The notes under the pieces were generated by a model. It did not search any database and had not been told where the DNA came from. It was given only the letters and a program-made list of their open reading frames with translations. 64,000 nt of DNA from Bradyrhizobium sp. SK17 (GTDB taxonomy: Bacteria; Pseudomonadota; Alphaproteobacteria; Rhizobiales; Xanthobacteraceae): positions 3,053,001 through 3,117,000 of the forward strand of contig NZ_CP025113.1 of NCBI RefSeq assembly GCF_002831585.1, given 5' to 3'. The translations under genes were made by a program, and so were the position numbers. Of this stretch, positions 43,066 through 52,506 are shown piece by piece; the stretch's first letter is position 1, and every line of letters starts with the position of its first letter.

Positions 43066-44151
43066 TCACCGGCGGAGGCTGGCCGCCCCCACCTGCGCTT
43101 CGTCCTTCGTGTCCGTCTCATCCGGCAGCGCCAGCGGTCCGGGATCGTGGCCGCCGGCATATTTCACCAGCGCATCGACCCGGGACTTCACCGACGGATG
43201 GGTGGCGAACAGGTCGGCGAAACCTTCGCGCGGATTGTCGACGCAGAGTTCCATCACCGCCGATGTGGCGCCCGGCAGCTCGCCGCGGTTCTCGATCTTG
43301 CGCAGCGCCGAGATCATCGCATCGGGATTCTTCGTCAGTTCGACCGATCCGGCATCGGCGAGATATTCGCGCGACCGCGACAGCGCGAGCTTGACCACCT
43401 GCGACAGCAGCCAGGCCAGCACGATCAGCGCGACCGCGATGATGATCACGATGATCGCGCCGCCGCCCGAGCCCTTGCTGTCGCGGTCCGAGGAGGATGA
43501 CGACGATCGGGAGGATGACGAGGACGACCAGCCTCCGCCGCTCCACGACAGATTTGTGAACAGGCGGAAGAACAGCTCGCCGAAGAAACCGACCACGCCG
43601 GCGATGATCACGGCGACCACCATCAGCTGCACGTCGCCATTCTTGATATGGGTCAGCTCGTGGCCCAGCACGGCCTCGATCTCCTGGTCGTTCAGCGCGT
43701 TCAGCAGACCCGTGGTGACCGTGATGGAATACTGCCGCCGGTTCAGGCCGGCCGCGAATGCATTCAGCGCCGGACTGTCCATCACCTTCAGCTTCGGCAT
43801 CGGGATGCCGCGCGAGATGCAGAGATTTTCCAGGAGATTGTAGAGCCGCGGCTCTTGCTGCCGGGTCACGCTTTCGCCGCCGGTGACGGCATCGATCATG
43901 TTCTGGTGGAAGAAATAGGCGATCACGATCCAGGCGACGGCTGCGATCGTCGCCCACGGGAAGGCCGAGACCAGGTCGCGCCAGGCCCGCGCAAAGTAAT
44001 AGTCGACCGTGCGGCCGCTATCGGTCATCACCTCCGCGACCAGCGCGCCGGCATAGACCAGCACGTAGATCAGCAGGAACAGGCCGGCGAGCAGCAGCAT
44101 CGAACGAAACTTGTTCGATGCGATGTGCGTGTAGAGACCATAGGCGGCCAT
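43066..44151 (-). CDS. M48 family zinc metallopeptidase (HtpX-like)
   Basis: A 361-residue membrane protease with two N-terminal helices, the zinc site HELTHIKNGD (H-E-x2-H) after SITVTTGLLNAL, a further helix, a Ser-rich linker (SSSSSSRSSSSSS), another helix and the third zinc ligand in SREYLADAGS. It would degrade or clip inner-membrane proteins. It lies 34 bases after lemA, and LemA-M48 pairs are widespread. Confidence 0.92.
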   Translation of the reverse strand: MAAYGLYTHIASNKFRSMLLLAGLFLLIYVLVYAGALVAEVMTDSGRTVDYYFARAWRDLVSAFPWATIAAVAWIVIAYFFHQNMIDAVTGGESVTRQQEPRLYNLLENLCISRGIPMPKLKVMDSPALNAFAAGLNRRQYSITVTTGLLNALNDQEIEAVLGHELTHIKNGDVQLMVVAVIIAGVVGFFGELFFRLFTNLSWSGGGWSSSSSSRSSSSSSDRDSKGSGGGAIIVIIIAVALIVLAWLLSQVVKLALSRSREYLADAGSVELTKNPDAMISALRKIENRGELPGATSAVMELCVDNPREGFADLFATHPSVKSRVDALVKYAGGHDPGPLALPDETDTKDEAQVGAASLRR

Positions 44152-44185
44152 GACGGAGCAGCCTCTCGCCGGCGCGCTGTGCGCC

Positions 44186-44746
44186 TCAGAACTTCACGCT
44201 CGGCGCCGTCTCGACTTCGGCGCGGCTGGCGCCGAGGTCGAAGAAATCCTTGCGGGTGAAGCCGAACATGCCGGCGAACAGCGCGGCTGGCATCTGCTGG
44301 ATGCCGGTGTTGTATTCCTGGACCGCGTTGTTGAAGAAGCGGCGGCTGGCGGCGATCTTGTTCTCGATGTCGGAGAGCTCCGAGGCGAGCTGCTGGAAGT
44401 TGGCATTGGCCTTGAGGTCGGGATAGGCCTCCGACAGCGCGATCAGCCGGCCGAGCGCGCCGGAGAGCTGGTTCTCGGCCGCCGAGACCTGGGCCGGCCC
44501 CTGCGCCGAGATCGCCGAATTGCGCGCCTTGATGACATCTTCGAGCGTGCCGCGTTCATGGGAGGCGTAGCCCTTCACGGTCTCGACCAGGTTCGGGATC
44601 AGGTCGTGGCGCTGCTTGAGCTGCACGTCGATGTCGGCAAAGGCCTGGCCGACCCGCTGGCTGAGCGCGACGAGGCGGTTGTAGGCGCCGAACGCAAACA
44701 GCACGAGAAGAACGATGACGCCGATAACGATCCAGCTGGTCGACAT
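44186..44746 (-). CDS. lemA: LemA family protein
   Basis: A 186-residue protein: one N-terminal helix (SWIVIGVIVLLVLFAFGAYN), then the LemA helical bundle with QRHDLIPNLVETVKGYASHE and YPDLKANANFQQLASELSDIENKIAASRRFFN, both diagnostic. The bulk faces the periplasm. First gene of a two-gene operon with the M48 protease; function unknown, perhaps presenting substrates or stabilising the protease. Confidence 0.93.
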   Translation of the reverse strand: MSTSWIVIGVIVLLVLFAFGAYNRLVALSQRVGQAFADIDVQLKQRHDLIPNLVETVKGYASHERGTLEDVIKARNSAISAQGPAQVSAAENQLSGALGRLIALSEAYPDLKANANFQQLASELSDIENKIAASRRFFNNAVQEYNTGIQQMPAALFAGMFGFTRKDFFDLGASRAEVETAPSVKF

Positions 44747-44886
44747 GACAGGGCAGCTCCTGATGGATGAGACGGCGGCACCGTAACCCAGGATCGGGGC
44801 ACAGGGCAGCCCGCCGCGAAGAGGTGGGCACAGGTTGGTCGGGGATGGACGCGAACTGGTTCAACATCGTCGCCCCGCTGGTTCTG

Positions 44887-45007
44887 CGTCGTCCCGGCGA
44901 AGGCCGGGACCCATACGCCGCGGCCCGTGGAAAGGGCGCAAGCGGCGCCGGCTTCGCTTCAAGATCGGGGTCGGGGGTTATGGGTCCCGGCCTTCGCCGG
45001 GACGACG
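44887..45007. repeat. Composite palindromic repeat (GTCGTCCCGGC family) overlapping a gene end
   Basis: GTCGTCCCGGCGAAGGCCGG and GTCCCGGCCTTCGCCGGGAC stems with CGTCGTC and GACGACG ends. Positions 44978-45007 also encode the last residues and stop of the Rsm22-type gene. Confidence 0.75.
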
Positions 45008-45985
45008 AGCGTCGGACATTTGCACCGCATCGCCCCATCGCCAACGGCGGGCGCTGGCGTATTCGGCTTTGGCGCGGCGTGGGACCCTTGTCACCGATAC
45101 GCCCTCCGGCGTGCATAGTTTGACCGCGATCTCGACCTTGCCGACGTCCGGCTGCGCCAGCAGCCGCGACGGCCGTGCGGCCACCGGTGCACGGCTCAGC
45201 GCCACATAGGCGAAGCGCTCGTCCTCGAACGGCAACTCGGCGCCCTTGACCTGCTTGTGCGCGCGCGAGCGTTGCAGGCGTTGCGAGAAGTGGCACCAGT
45301 CGGGCGCGACCAGCGGGCAGCCGCGGTCATGCGGGCAGGGGGCGGCGACATGCGCGCCGGCGGCGATCAGTCGGGCGCGGAGTGCGATGATGCGCGCATA
45401 GCCTGCGGGGGTGCCGGGTTCGACGACCAGCAGCGTGTCGCGGGTTTTCGACCACAGCGCATCGGCGAGCGCGGTCCGCTCGGTCTCGCCGAGTTCGCCG
45501 ATCATGTAGCTGGCGACGACGAGGTCGGCGGGGGCGGCCTTGTCGAGCAGGGCGCGGGCCTGGCCGAGTTCGTAGCTGGTGCTGTGCAGCCGTGCACTGT
45601 CGCGAAACAATTCCACCGCCAACGTCCGTAGCGCGCCGTTGGCGTCGAGCAGGGTGAAGCCGCGCAGCGGGGCAAAGGTCTCCGCCGCCGCCCAGGTCGC
45701 GGTTCCCGGGCCGGCGCCGACATCGAGCAGGCTCGCCGGCGCGAAGTCGGGCCTGATCTCCGTCAGCGCATTCAGGCTTGCGACCACGGCGGCATAGGTC
45801 GCAGGCATCCGCGCCAGTGCGTAGGCCAGTGCATCGGTCTCGGTCCTGATCGTCCCTGAGTTGCCGCCTTCGCGATAGGTCCGCGAGATCGCAGCGGCGC
45901 GGCCGGCGGCGTCATTGCGCGACAGGCCGACGAGCCGGGCGTTGAGCGCGGCGCGCAGTTCGGCAGGGAGATCAGGTGAGGTCAT
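44978..45985 (-). CDS. Rsm22-type (mitochondrial small-subunit-like) methyltransferase
   Basis: About 335 residues. SLLDVGAGPGTATWAAAETF is the SAM-binding motif I; DLVVASYMIGEL is motif IV. CPHDRGCPL with WCHFSQRLQRS matches the Rsm22 Cys block that binds a cluster in mitochondrial relatives. Proposed target is the ribosomal small subunit. The last residues, ARRPGEGRDP, are encoded by the repeat at 44887-45007, so the native C terminus was probably replaced or extended by the element. ATG 45985 or 45994. Confidence 0.85.
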   Translation of the reverse strand: MTSPDLPAELRAALNARLVGLSRNDAAGRAAAISRTYREGGNSGTIRTETDALAYALARMPATYAAVVASLNALTEIRPDFAPASLLDVGAGPGTATWAAAETFAPLRGFTLLDANGALRTLAVELFRDSARLHSTSYELGQARALLDKAAPADLVVASYMIGELGETERTALADALWSKTRDTLLVVEPGTPAGYARIIALRARLIAAGAHVAAPCPHDRGCPLVAPDWCHFSQRLQRSRAHKQVKGAELPFEDERFAYVALSRAPVAARPSRLLAQPDVGKVEIAVKLCTPEGVSVTRVPRRAKAEYASARRWRWGDAVQMSDARRPGEGRDP

Positions 45986-46002
45986 ACGACCCATTATCGC
46001 AC

Positions 46003-46116
46003 GTCATCGTGAGCGGGGCGACTTGTCCGCCGAAGCCTTTCGGCGAAGGCGGAAGCAATCCATCACCCGCTTGCTGAGGCATGGATTGCTTCGTCGCTAC
46101 GCTCCTCGCAATGACG
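46003..46116. repeat. Dispersed palindromic repeat (GTCATTGCGAG family), longer copy
   Basis: Shares GGAAGCAATCCA, GGATTGCTTCGTCGC and CTCGCAATGAC with the copy at 36181, plus an inner CCGAAGCCTTTCGGCG stem. It lies between the starts-side of the Rsm22-type gene and the smc stop. Confidence 0.7.
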
Positions 46117-46154
46117 ACGCTGAGACGCTTGCGCCCAAAAACTCCGTGGCAACC

Positions 46155-49100
46155 CTACGCCACGTTCTGGTCGAGGATGTCCACTGCGCCTTGCAGGTCG
46201 ACCGAGACCAGCTGCGACACGCCGCGTTCGGCCATGGTGACGCCGAACAGCCGGTTCATCCGCGCCATCGTGATCGGATTGTGCGTGATGATGATGAAGC
46301 GCGTGTCGGTCGAGCCGGTCATTTCATGCAGCAGGCTACAGAACCGTTCGACGTTGTGGTCGTCGAGCGGCGCGTCGACTTCGTCCAGCACGCAGATCGG
46401 CGACGGGTTGGTGAGGAACACCGCGAAGATCAGCGAGAGCGCCGTCAGCGCCTGCTCGCCGCCCGAGAGCAGCGACAGCGTCTGCGGCTTCTTGCCGGGC
46501 GGCTTGGCGATGATCTCGAGGCCGGCTTCCAGCGGATCGTCGCTCTCGATCAGATGCAGCGCCGCTTCGCCGCCGCCGAACAGCTCGGTGAACAGCCGCT
46601 TGAAGTGGTTGTTGACGGTCTCGAACGAGGTCAGCAGCCGCTCGCGGGCTTCGCGGTTGAGGCTCTGGATGCCCTGGCGCAGCCGCTTGATCGCCTCGAC
46701 CAGGTCGTCGCGTTCGGTGGTCAGCGCAGTGTGCTGGGTCTCGACTTCCTTGAGCTCTTCCTCGGCGCGCAGGTTGACGGCGCCGAGCCGCTCACGGTCG
46801 CGGCGCAGCTTCTCGAGCTCTTCCTCGACCTGGCCGACCGGCGGCAGCTCCGCGCCCGGCTCGATCTCGGCCATGGCGACCACCGCGCTCGGCTCGACCT
46901 CGAGCATGTCGTGGATCTCGCGCTCGATATCGGCGAGGCGGCGGCGGGTGCCTTCCATGCGCTCCTCGGCGCGCGCGGTGGCCTCGCGGGAATAGGAGAG
47001 GGCTTCGAGCGTGGCCTTGGCGACGCGGTCGGTTTCCGCCATCGCGGCTTCGGCGCTTGCCAGCGCATCGGCGGCGATGCGGCGATCGCCCTCGGCGTGC
47101 TCGATCTCCGTGATCAGCGCGCTGCGCTTCTCGGCGAACACTTCCGGCGCGTTGGCGAGTTCTTCGCGCTCGATCGACACCTCGGCGATGCGTGCCTCGA
47201 TCGTCCCGAGCTGCGAGGCGGCGCTGGTCTTGCGGGTCTGCCACTCGTTGCGCTCGGCGAGGATCGCCTGCACGCGGCGGTCGGCGAGCTCGGCCTCACG
47301 GGCCAGTGCCTGCGCCTCGGCGCGGACCTGCGCCGCGGCCCGGCGCTGGTTGTCGATCTCGGAGCGCACCGCGGCGAGCTGGGCTTCGGTCTCGACGCCC
47401 GGCGGCAATTCGGCAAGCGCAGCAGCAGCGCTCTCATGGGCGGCTTCGGCCTCGGCACGGTCGGCGGCGACGCGGCTGTGGGCCTCGGTCAGCGCCGATT
47501 TGCGCGCGGCATGGCGATTGATCTCGCGCTCGGTCGCGGCATGGCGCTCGCGCGCGGCATCGGTCTCGCGCCGGGCGGCGCGCACGGCTTCGCGCGAGGC
47601 GCCCTCGGCTGCCGCGGCAGAGCGCAGTTCTTCCTCGGCCGTCTCCAGCGCCTGGCGCTTGGCGGCAGCATCGATGCGGGCCTGTTCCAGCTCATGCTCG
47701 ATGTCGACCAGGCGGGCGCGCTCGGCGAGGCGGCGGGCTGCGCCGGTCGGGGCATGCGCGTCGGCGACGAAGCCGTCCCAGCGCCAGACGTCGCCTTCGA
47801 GCGACACCAGCCGCTGGCCGGTATTTAGCTGCGACACCAGTGCGGCGCCGCGCTCCTTGGCGATCACGCCGATCTGCGCGAGGCGGCGCGCCAGTTCCGG
47901 CGGGGCCTGGACGTGATCGGCCAGCCGCTCGACGCCATCGGGCAGCGCTGGATCCTCGGCAGCTTCGCCGACATTGGTCCAGCGCATCGGCGCCGAGGAA
48001 TCCACCGGCGCATCGAGGTCGTCGCCGAGCACGGCGCCGATCGCCTTCTCATAACCCTTGGCGACGGTGATGCCGTCGATGATCGGCGGCCACAGATTCT
48101 TGGTTTCGCTGGTGACCAGCTTGGAGATGGTGCGGGCTTCGGTCTCGAGCCGCTGCACGCGCTTCTCCGCCTCGGCGAGCGGATTGCGGGAGGCTTCCAG
48201 CGTCTGCCGCGCGGCGGCGTGATGCGCCTCGCTGGACTGCACGGCGGCCTCGGATTCGGCGAGCGTCTGCTGCGCCATCTCCATGGCGGCGGCGAGCGCG
48301 TCGATGTCGCCGAGATTGCCGGTCTCCTGCGCGAGCTTGGACTCCTCGGCCTGGACGCTGGCGATCTCCTGATCCAGCCGCGCCAGCCGGTCGCGATGGG
48401 TGCGGACGCCGGCTTCGAGCTGGTTGCGCTTGGCGGTGAGATCGGCGAGCTGCGTGGTCAGCTCGGAGAACTGGCGCTCGGTGGCGGCCAGGATCTCCTC
48501 GGCCTCCGAGACGCGCTCGTCGACGCCGGAGCGCTTCTCGACCCGCGACTTGATCTCTTCCTTCAGTTCCGCGTCTTCGGTGTCGAGGCGCTGCAACGCG
48601 ATGTCGGCGTCGGAGGTCTGCTGCTGCTCGCGCGCGATGTCCTGGGCGAACTGGGTGAGGCGGCGGTCGAGCTCGCCGACGCGCTCCTTGGCGCGCTGCT
48701 CCTCGCGGTCGAGCATCTCGCGCGCATTGGTCAGGCGCTGTAGGCCGGCGGCGGCGCGCGCCTCGGCATCGCGCAGCGCCGGCAGTTCGGTGGCACGGAT
48801 CGCCTGGATGCGCGCGGCTTCGGCCTGATGCTGGGTACGCTCGGCCATCTCGCGCACGGCGAGATCATGGTTCTGCGCGGCGTCGTTGACGTCGGCATTG
48901 GCCCCGATCCAGCGCAGGTGGAACAGCATGGCTTCGGACTTGCGCACCTTGGCCGCGACCTCGCGATAGCGGATCGCCTGGCGGGCCTGCTTCTTCAGGC
49001 CTTCCATCTGGCCGGTGAGCTGGCCGATCACGTCCTCGACGCGGGTCAGGTTGGTTTCGGCCGCCTTGAGCCGCAGTTCCGCCTCGTGACGGCGGGCATG

Positions 49101-49619
49101 CAGACCGGCCACGCCGGCGGCGTCTTCCAGCACGCGGCGGCGCTGCTCCGGCTTGGCCTGGATGATCTCGCCGATCTTGCCCTGGTGGACCAGGGCCGGA
49201 GAACGCGCGCCGGTGGCGGCGTCGGCGAACAGGATCTGCACGTCGCGGGCGCGCACGTCGCGGCCATTGATACGATAGACCGAGCCGGCCTCGCGCTCGA
49301 TGCGGCGGGAGATTTCGAGCAGCTGGCTGTCATTGACGGCGGCCGGCGCCGAGCGATCGGAATTGTCGATCGTCATCACGACTTCGGCGTGGTTGCGCGC
49401 CGGACGGTTGCCGGAACCGGCGAAGATCACTGCATCCATGTCGGCGGCGCGCAGCGATTTGTGCGAGGTCTCGCCCATCGCCCAGCGCAGCGCTTCGACG
49501 AGATTGGATTTGCCGCAGCCGTTCGGTCCGACGACGCCGGTCAGGCCCGGCTCGATCATGAAATCGGTGGGTTCAACGAACGACTTGAAACCGTGCAGGC
49601 GGAGGCGCGTGAGCTTCAT
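46155..49619 (-). CDS. smc: Chromosome segregation protein SMC
   Basis: A 1154-residue SMC ATPase. Walker A GPNGCGKS is at residues 31-38, two long coiled coils flank a hinge at about 500-640 (IGAVLGDDLDAPVD), and the C-terminal head has LLSGGEQALTALSL and the Walker B/D-loop ICVLDEVDAPLDD. It forms the condensin core that compacts and separates sister chromosomes. I start at ATG 49619; GTG 49625 with GAGA upstream would add two residues. It stands alone, without scpA or scpB nearby. Confidence 0.97.
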   Translation of the reverse strand: MKLTRLRLHGFKSFVEPTDFMIEPGLTGVVGPNGCGKSNLVEALRWAMGETSHKSLRAADMDAVIFAGSGNRPARNHAEVVMTIDNSDRSAPAAVNDSQLLEISRRIEREAGSVYRINGRDVRARDVQILFADAATGARSPALVHQGKIGEIIQAKPEQRRRVLEDAAGVAGLHARRHEAELRLKAAETNLTRVEDVIGQLTGQMEGLKKQARQAIRYREVAAKVRKSEAMLFHLRWIGANADVNDAAQNHDLAVREMAERTQHQAEAARIQAIRATELPALRDAEARAAAGLQRLTNAREMLDREEQRAKERVGELDRRLTQFAQDIAREQQQTSDADIALQRLDTEDAELKEEIKSRVEKRSGVDERVSEAEEILAATERQFSELTTQLADLTAKRNQLEAGVRTHRDRLARLDQEIASVQAEESKLAQETGNLGDIDALAAAMEMAQQTLAESEAAVQSSEAHHAAARQTLEASRNPLAEAEKRVQRLETEARTISKLVTSETKNLWPPIIDGITVAKGYEKAIGAVLGDDLDAPVDSSAPMRWTNVGEAAEDPALPDGVERLADHVQAPPELARRLAQIGVIAKERGAALVSQLNTGQRLVSLEGDVWRWDGFVADAHAPTGAARRLAERARLVDIEHELEQARIDAAAKRQALETAEEELRSAAAAEGASREAVRAARRETDAARERHAATEREINRHAARKSALTEAHSRVAADRAEAEAAHESAAAALAELPPGVETEAQLAAVRSEIDNQRRAAAQVRAEAQALAREAELADRRVQAILAERNEWQTRKTSAASQLGTIEARIAEVSIEREELANAPEVFAEKRSALITEIEHAEGDRRIAADALASAEAAMAETDRVAKATLEALSYSREATARAEERMEGTRRRLADIEREIHDMLEVEPSAVVAMAEIEPGAELPPVGQVEEELEKLRRDRERLGAVNLRAEEELKEVETQHTALTTERDDLVEAIKRLRQGIQSLNREARERLLTSFETVNNHFKRLFTELFGGGEAALHLIESDDPLEAGLEIIAKPPGKKPQTLSLLSGGEQALTALSLIFAVFLTNPSPICVLDEVDAPLDDHNVERFCSLLHEMTGSTDTRFIIITHNPITMARMNRLFGVTMAERGVSQLVSVDLQGAVDILDQNVA

Positions 49620-49955
49620 GTACACAAATCTCGCTTGGCCGGGCGCGAATCTCCCTGCCGTGACAATACCATGGATGGCAATGTCGGTGTCTGGGGTGAA
49701 TAGCTGCGTGCAGCTCTCATGAGCGGCGACAATGGCGATGCCCGCGCGTCAGGGCAACCGCTTGACCCAGCTTTTCCCAAGGGATTTGCAGGGGTTTTGC
49801 CCTCGCTGCACGTCCCTGAAGATTCGCATCGCGCGAATCAGGTTTTCAACAACGAAATAATGCGACCGCTGCATGCCGTGATCGCAAGTCATCCACAACT
49901 ATCGTGCCCGGCGCGAACGCGGGGCACGATGACGTCGGATTCGGAAGGCGCGTGA
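49620..49955. other. Gene-free stretch upstream of smc with a stem-loop
   Basis: Holds the smc promoter region and the 3' end of the DsbA-like transcript. ATCGTGCCC and GGGCACGAT (49901-49930) form a stem 26 bases past the DsbA-like stop and may end that transcript. A 78-codon frame on the plus strand has no recognisable feature and I do not call it. Confidence 0.5.
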
Positions 49956-50612
49956 TCAGCTCTTCAGCAGCGGGTCGATGTGCTTGCTGAATTCCTCGAA
50001 CGAGGTCTCGCCCTTCAGCACTTCGCCATTGATGAAGAAGGTCGGCGTCGAATTCACCTTCAGCACCTCGTTGGCGTACTTCTGGTCGGCGGCGATCTTG
50101 TCGAGCAGCTTCTGATCCTTCAGGCAGTCCTCGACCTGCTGCTGGCTGAGGCCAGCCTGCTTGCCGATCCGGGTCAGCGTCTCGGTGGTGTTCTTCATCA
50201 CCCAGTCGTTCTGCTGGCGGAACAGCAGGTCGATCACGGTGAAGTATTTCGGAGCGTCGTCCTTGGCGATGCAGCGCGCCAGCATCGAGCCGGCGGCGGC
50301 CTTGATGTCGAGCGGGAATTCGCGGAACACGTAACGGACCTTGCCGCTGTCGATGTAGGTCGACTTGATCTTCGGGAACACGGTCTCGTTGAAATTGGCG
50401 CAATGCGGGCAGGTCATCGAGGCGTATTCGACGATCGTCACCTTTGCGTCCTGCGGGCCGAGGCCCATGTCCGGCAGCGACTGCGGCTTGGCGACCTCGG
50501 CGGCGGTCTGCGCGAATGCGTCCGAGATCAGGCGCAGCGGCGACAGGCCGGCGAGGGCGGCCAGGCCGGTCAGCGAGAGAGCGGTGTTGAAAGCGCGGCG
50601 CGTGATGATCAA
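49956..50612 (-). CDS. DsbA-family thiol:disulfide protein, exported
   Basis: A 218-residue protein starting at a TTG with GGGAG seven bases upstream. A Tat-like signal (TRRAFNTALSLTGLAALAG) ends near AFAQ. The thioredoxin fold carries CPHC in EYASMTCPHCANFNE and the cis-Pro loop STPTFFING, with the helical insertion QQNDWVMKN. This is the BdbD/DsbA-type subgroup that oxidises or isomerises periplasmic Cys. The DUF721 gene is upstream on the same strand. Confidence 0.88.
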   Translation of the reverse strand: MIITRRAFNTALSLTGLAALAGLSPLRLISDAFAQTAAEVAKPQSLPDMGLGPQDAKVTIVEYASMTCPHCANFNETVFPKIKSTYIDSGKVRYVFREFPLDIKAAAGSMLARCIAKDDAPKYFTVIDLLFRQQNDWVMKNTTETLTRIGKQAGLSQQQVEDCLKDQKLLDKIAADQKYANEVLKVNSTPTFFINGEVLKGETSFEEFSKHIDPLLKS

Positions 50613-50733
50613 GGTCAGCTCCCGGATTGGCGCGTTCACGCCAGAATGAAGGGGTCCCGAAAAGAAGCCTTCGCTAGCTTGAAACGACCATTGTGGCAAT
50701 GCCGGGGACTTGCGGCAGCGCCATCGAAAAGCG

Positions 50734-51213
50734 TCAATTTCGCTTGATCGTGGCGCCCAGCCGGGCCAGCGCCGCGCGCAGCTCGTCGTCCTCCACGGCG
50801 GCGAGGTTTGCCGCCTCCCGGGCCACGCTCTTGGCGTCAGGCGGGCGCGGCCGCGCCGGGCGGCTGCGGCGCGACAGCGGGGCCTGCCGGATGGTCAGGC
50901 GGCCGACCGCGTGCCAGCCGAAGAACCGGTTGACCCGTTCCAGGATGACGTCGGAGGAATGCTGGATCTCCAGCGCCATCGGCCCCTCGACCCGCAGCAC
51001 CAGCGTCGCCGGCTCCTGCGGCTGCCCTTCGACGGGGCGCGGCCATTGTATCTTCATGGGCTCGCAATAGGGCGCGATCCGGTCGCCGGCGATCTCGGTC
51101 CAGCGCGTCACCAATTCGCGCGCGGCAAAGCCCTGCTTGGCATAGGCGTCCTTGAAGACGTCGCTGAGCAGGATCGACAGGGGCTTTGCGCTGATCGGGC
51201 CGGGTTTGGACAT
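50734..51213 (-). CDS. DUF721 (DciA-like) protein
   Basis: A 159-residue protein. ILLSDVFKDAYAKQGFAARELVTRWTEIAG is the DUF721/DciA KH-like domain start, with LVLRVEGPMALEIQHSSDVILERVN following; the C terminus is basic and probably disordered. DciA loads the replicative helicase in bacteria lacking DnaC. ATG 51213 lacks a Shine-Dalgarno sequence. It is divergent from mutY. Confidence 0.85.
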   Translation of the reverse strand: MSKPGPISAKPLSILLSDVFKDAYAKQGFAARELVTRWTEIAGDRIAPYCEPMKIQWPRPVEGQPQEPATLVLRVEGPMALEIQHSSDVILERVNRFFGWHAVGRLTIRQAPLSRRSRPARPRPPDAKSVAREAANLAAVEDDELRAALARLGATIKRN

Positions 51214-51299
51214 GGGAGGGTTATAGTGCGGTGGCGACGCCGCTGAAACCGTGTTCATCAATGTGGTGACGCTTCCGGGCCACGCAAAGAAAGACGTGG

Positions 51300-51322
51300 A
51301 TGCCCGGGTCGAGCCCGGGCAT
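51300..51322. repeat. ATGCCCGGG hairpin, part of a dispersed repeat
   Basis: ATGCCCGGG and CCCGGGCAT pair around TCGAG, flanked by AAGACGTGG and GACG. It is a short relative of the element at 20762 and lies between the divergent DUF721 and mutY genes, just before mutY. Confidence 0.6.
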
Positions 51323-51353
51323 GACGTGGTGGGATTTGCCTTAAGATACGTCC

Positions 51354-52445
51354 ATGAGCTCTCGCACGGCCGCCAAGACCAAATCGACCGAACAGCCCGC
51401 CGATCGCCCGGCGCGGCTGCTTGCGTGGTATGACCGGCATCGCCGGACGCTGCCGTGGCGCGCGAACGCCGGGGAGCGGGCCGATCCGTACCGGGTGTGG
51501 CTGTCGGAGATCATGCTGCAGCAGACCACGGTGCGGGCGGTCGGGCCGTATTTCGAGAAGTTCCTGGCGCGCTGGCCAGACGTCACCGCGCTCGGCCGCG
51601 CGTCGCTTGACGATGTCCTGAGGATGTGGGCCGGGCTCGGCTATTACTCACGGGCGCGCAATTTGCACGCCTGCGCGGTCGCGGTGCTGGGCGATCATGC
51701 CGCGGCGTTTCCGGACACCGAAGAGGGCCTGCGCGAGCTGCCCGGGATCGGGCCCTACACCGCGGCTGCGATCGCCGCGATCGCATTCGACCGCCGCACC
51801 ATGCCGGTGGACGGCAATATCGAGCGCGTGGTCAGCCGGCTCTACGCCATCGAGGAGGCGCTGCCGCAGGCCAAGCCGCTGATCAAGGAGATGGCCGCGA
51901 CGTTGCTTGGCCCGGCGCGTGCCGGCGACAGTGCGCAGGCATTGATGGATCTGGGCGCCACGATCTGCACGCCGAAGAAACCGGCCTGTGCATTATGTCC
52001 GCTGAATGACGATTGCGCCGGCCGCATCCGCGGCGACCAGGAGACATTTCCGCGCAAGGCGCCGAAAAAGACCGGGACGCTGCGCCGCGGCGCCGCCTTC
52101 GTGGTGACGCGGGGCGGCGAACTGCTGGTGCGCTCGCGCCCGGAAAAGGGCCTGCTCGGCGGAATGACCGAAGTGCCGGGATCGCAATGGCTGGCCGGGC
52201 AGGAGGAAGACGCCGCGCTGGCGCAGGCCCCGGAGCTCAGGGGCGTCACGCGCTGGCACCGCAAGGCCGGCATCGTCAGCCACGTCTTCACCCACTTCCC
52301 GCTCGAGCTCGTCGTCTACACCGCCAGTGTGCCGCCGCGGACCCGCGCGCCGGAGGGCATGCGCTGGGTGCCGGTGGCAACCCTCGATGGCGAGGCGTTT
52401 CCGAATGTGATGCGCAAGGTGGTCGCCCACGGCCTCGATCTCTGA
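51354..52445 (+). CDS. mutY: A/G-specific adenine glycosylase
   Basis: A 363-residue DNA repair enzyme that removes A opposite 8-oxoguanine. LPWRAN and VWLSEIMLQQTTV open the domain; the helix-hairpin-helix is ELPGIGPYTAAAI, the catalytic Asp is in MPVDGNIERV, and the [4Fe-4S] ligands are C-x6-C-x2-C-x5-C (CTPKKPACALCPLNDDC). The C-terminal Nudix-like domain (GLLGGMTEVPGSQW) reads 8-oxoG. Confidence 0.97.
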   Translation: MSSRTAAKTKSTEQPADRPARLLAWYDRHRRTLPWRANAGERADPYRVWLSEIMLQQTTVRAVGPYFEKFLARWPDVTALGRASLDDVLRMWAGLGYYSRARNLHACAVAVLGDHAAAFPDTEEGLRELPGIGPYTAAAIAAIAFDRRTMPVDGNIERVVSRLYAIEEALPQAKPLIKEMAATLLGPARAGDSAQALMDLGATICTPKKPACALCPLNDDCAGRIRGDQETFPRKAPKKTGTLRRGAAFVVTRGGELLVRSRPEKGLLGGMTEVPGSQWLAGQEEDAALAQAPELRGVTRWHRKAGIVSHVFTHFPLELVVYTASVPPRTRAPEGMRWVPVATLDGEAFPNVMRKVVAHGLDL

Positions 52446-52506
52446 CCTGCTGACACCATGCTGGCAGCAGCGACCGGCTACGACCTCCGTCACAACGGAG
52501 GCCGCC

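Noticed and set aside
49719..49955. 78-codon plus-strand frame between smc and the DsbA-like gene
   Set aside because: No domain, no ribosome binding site, and it crosses a stem-loop; more likely intergenic.
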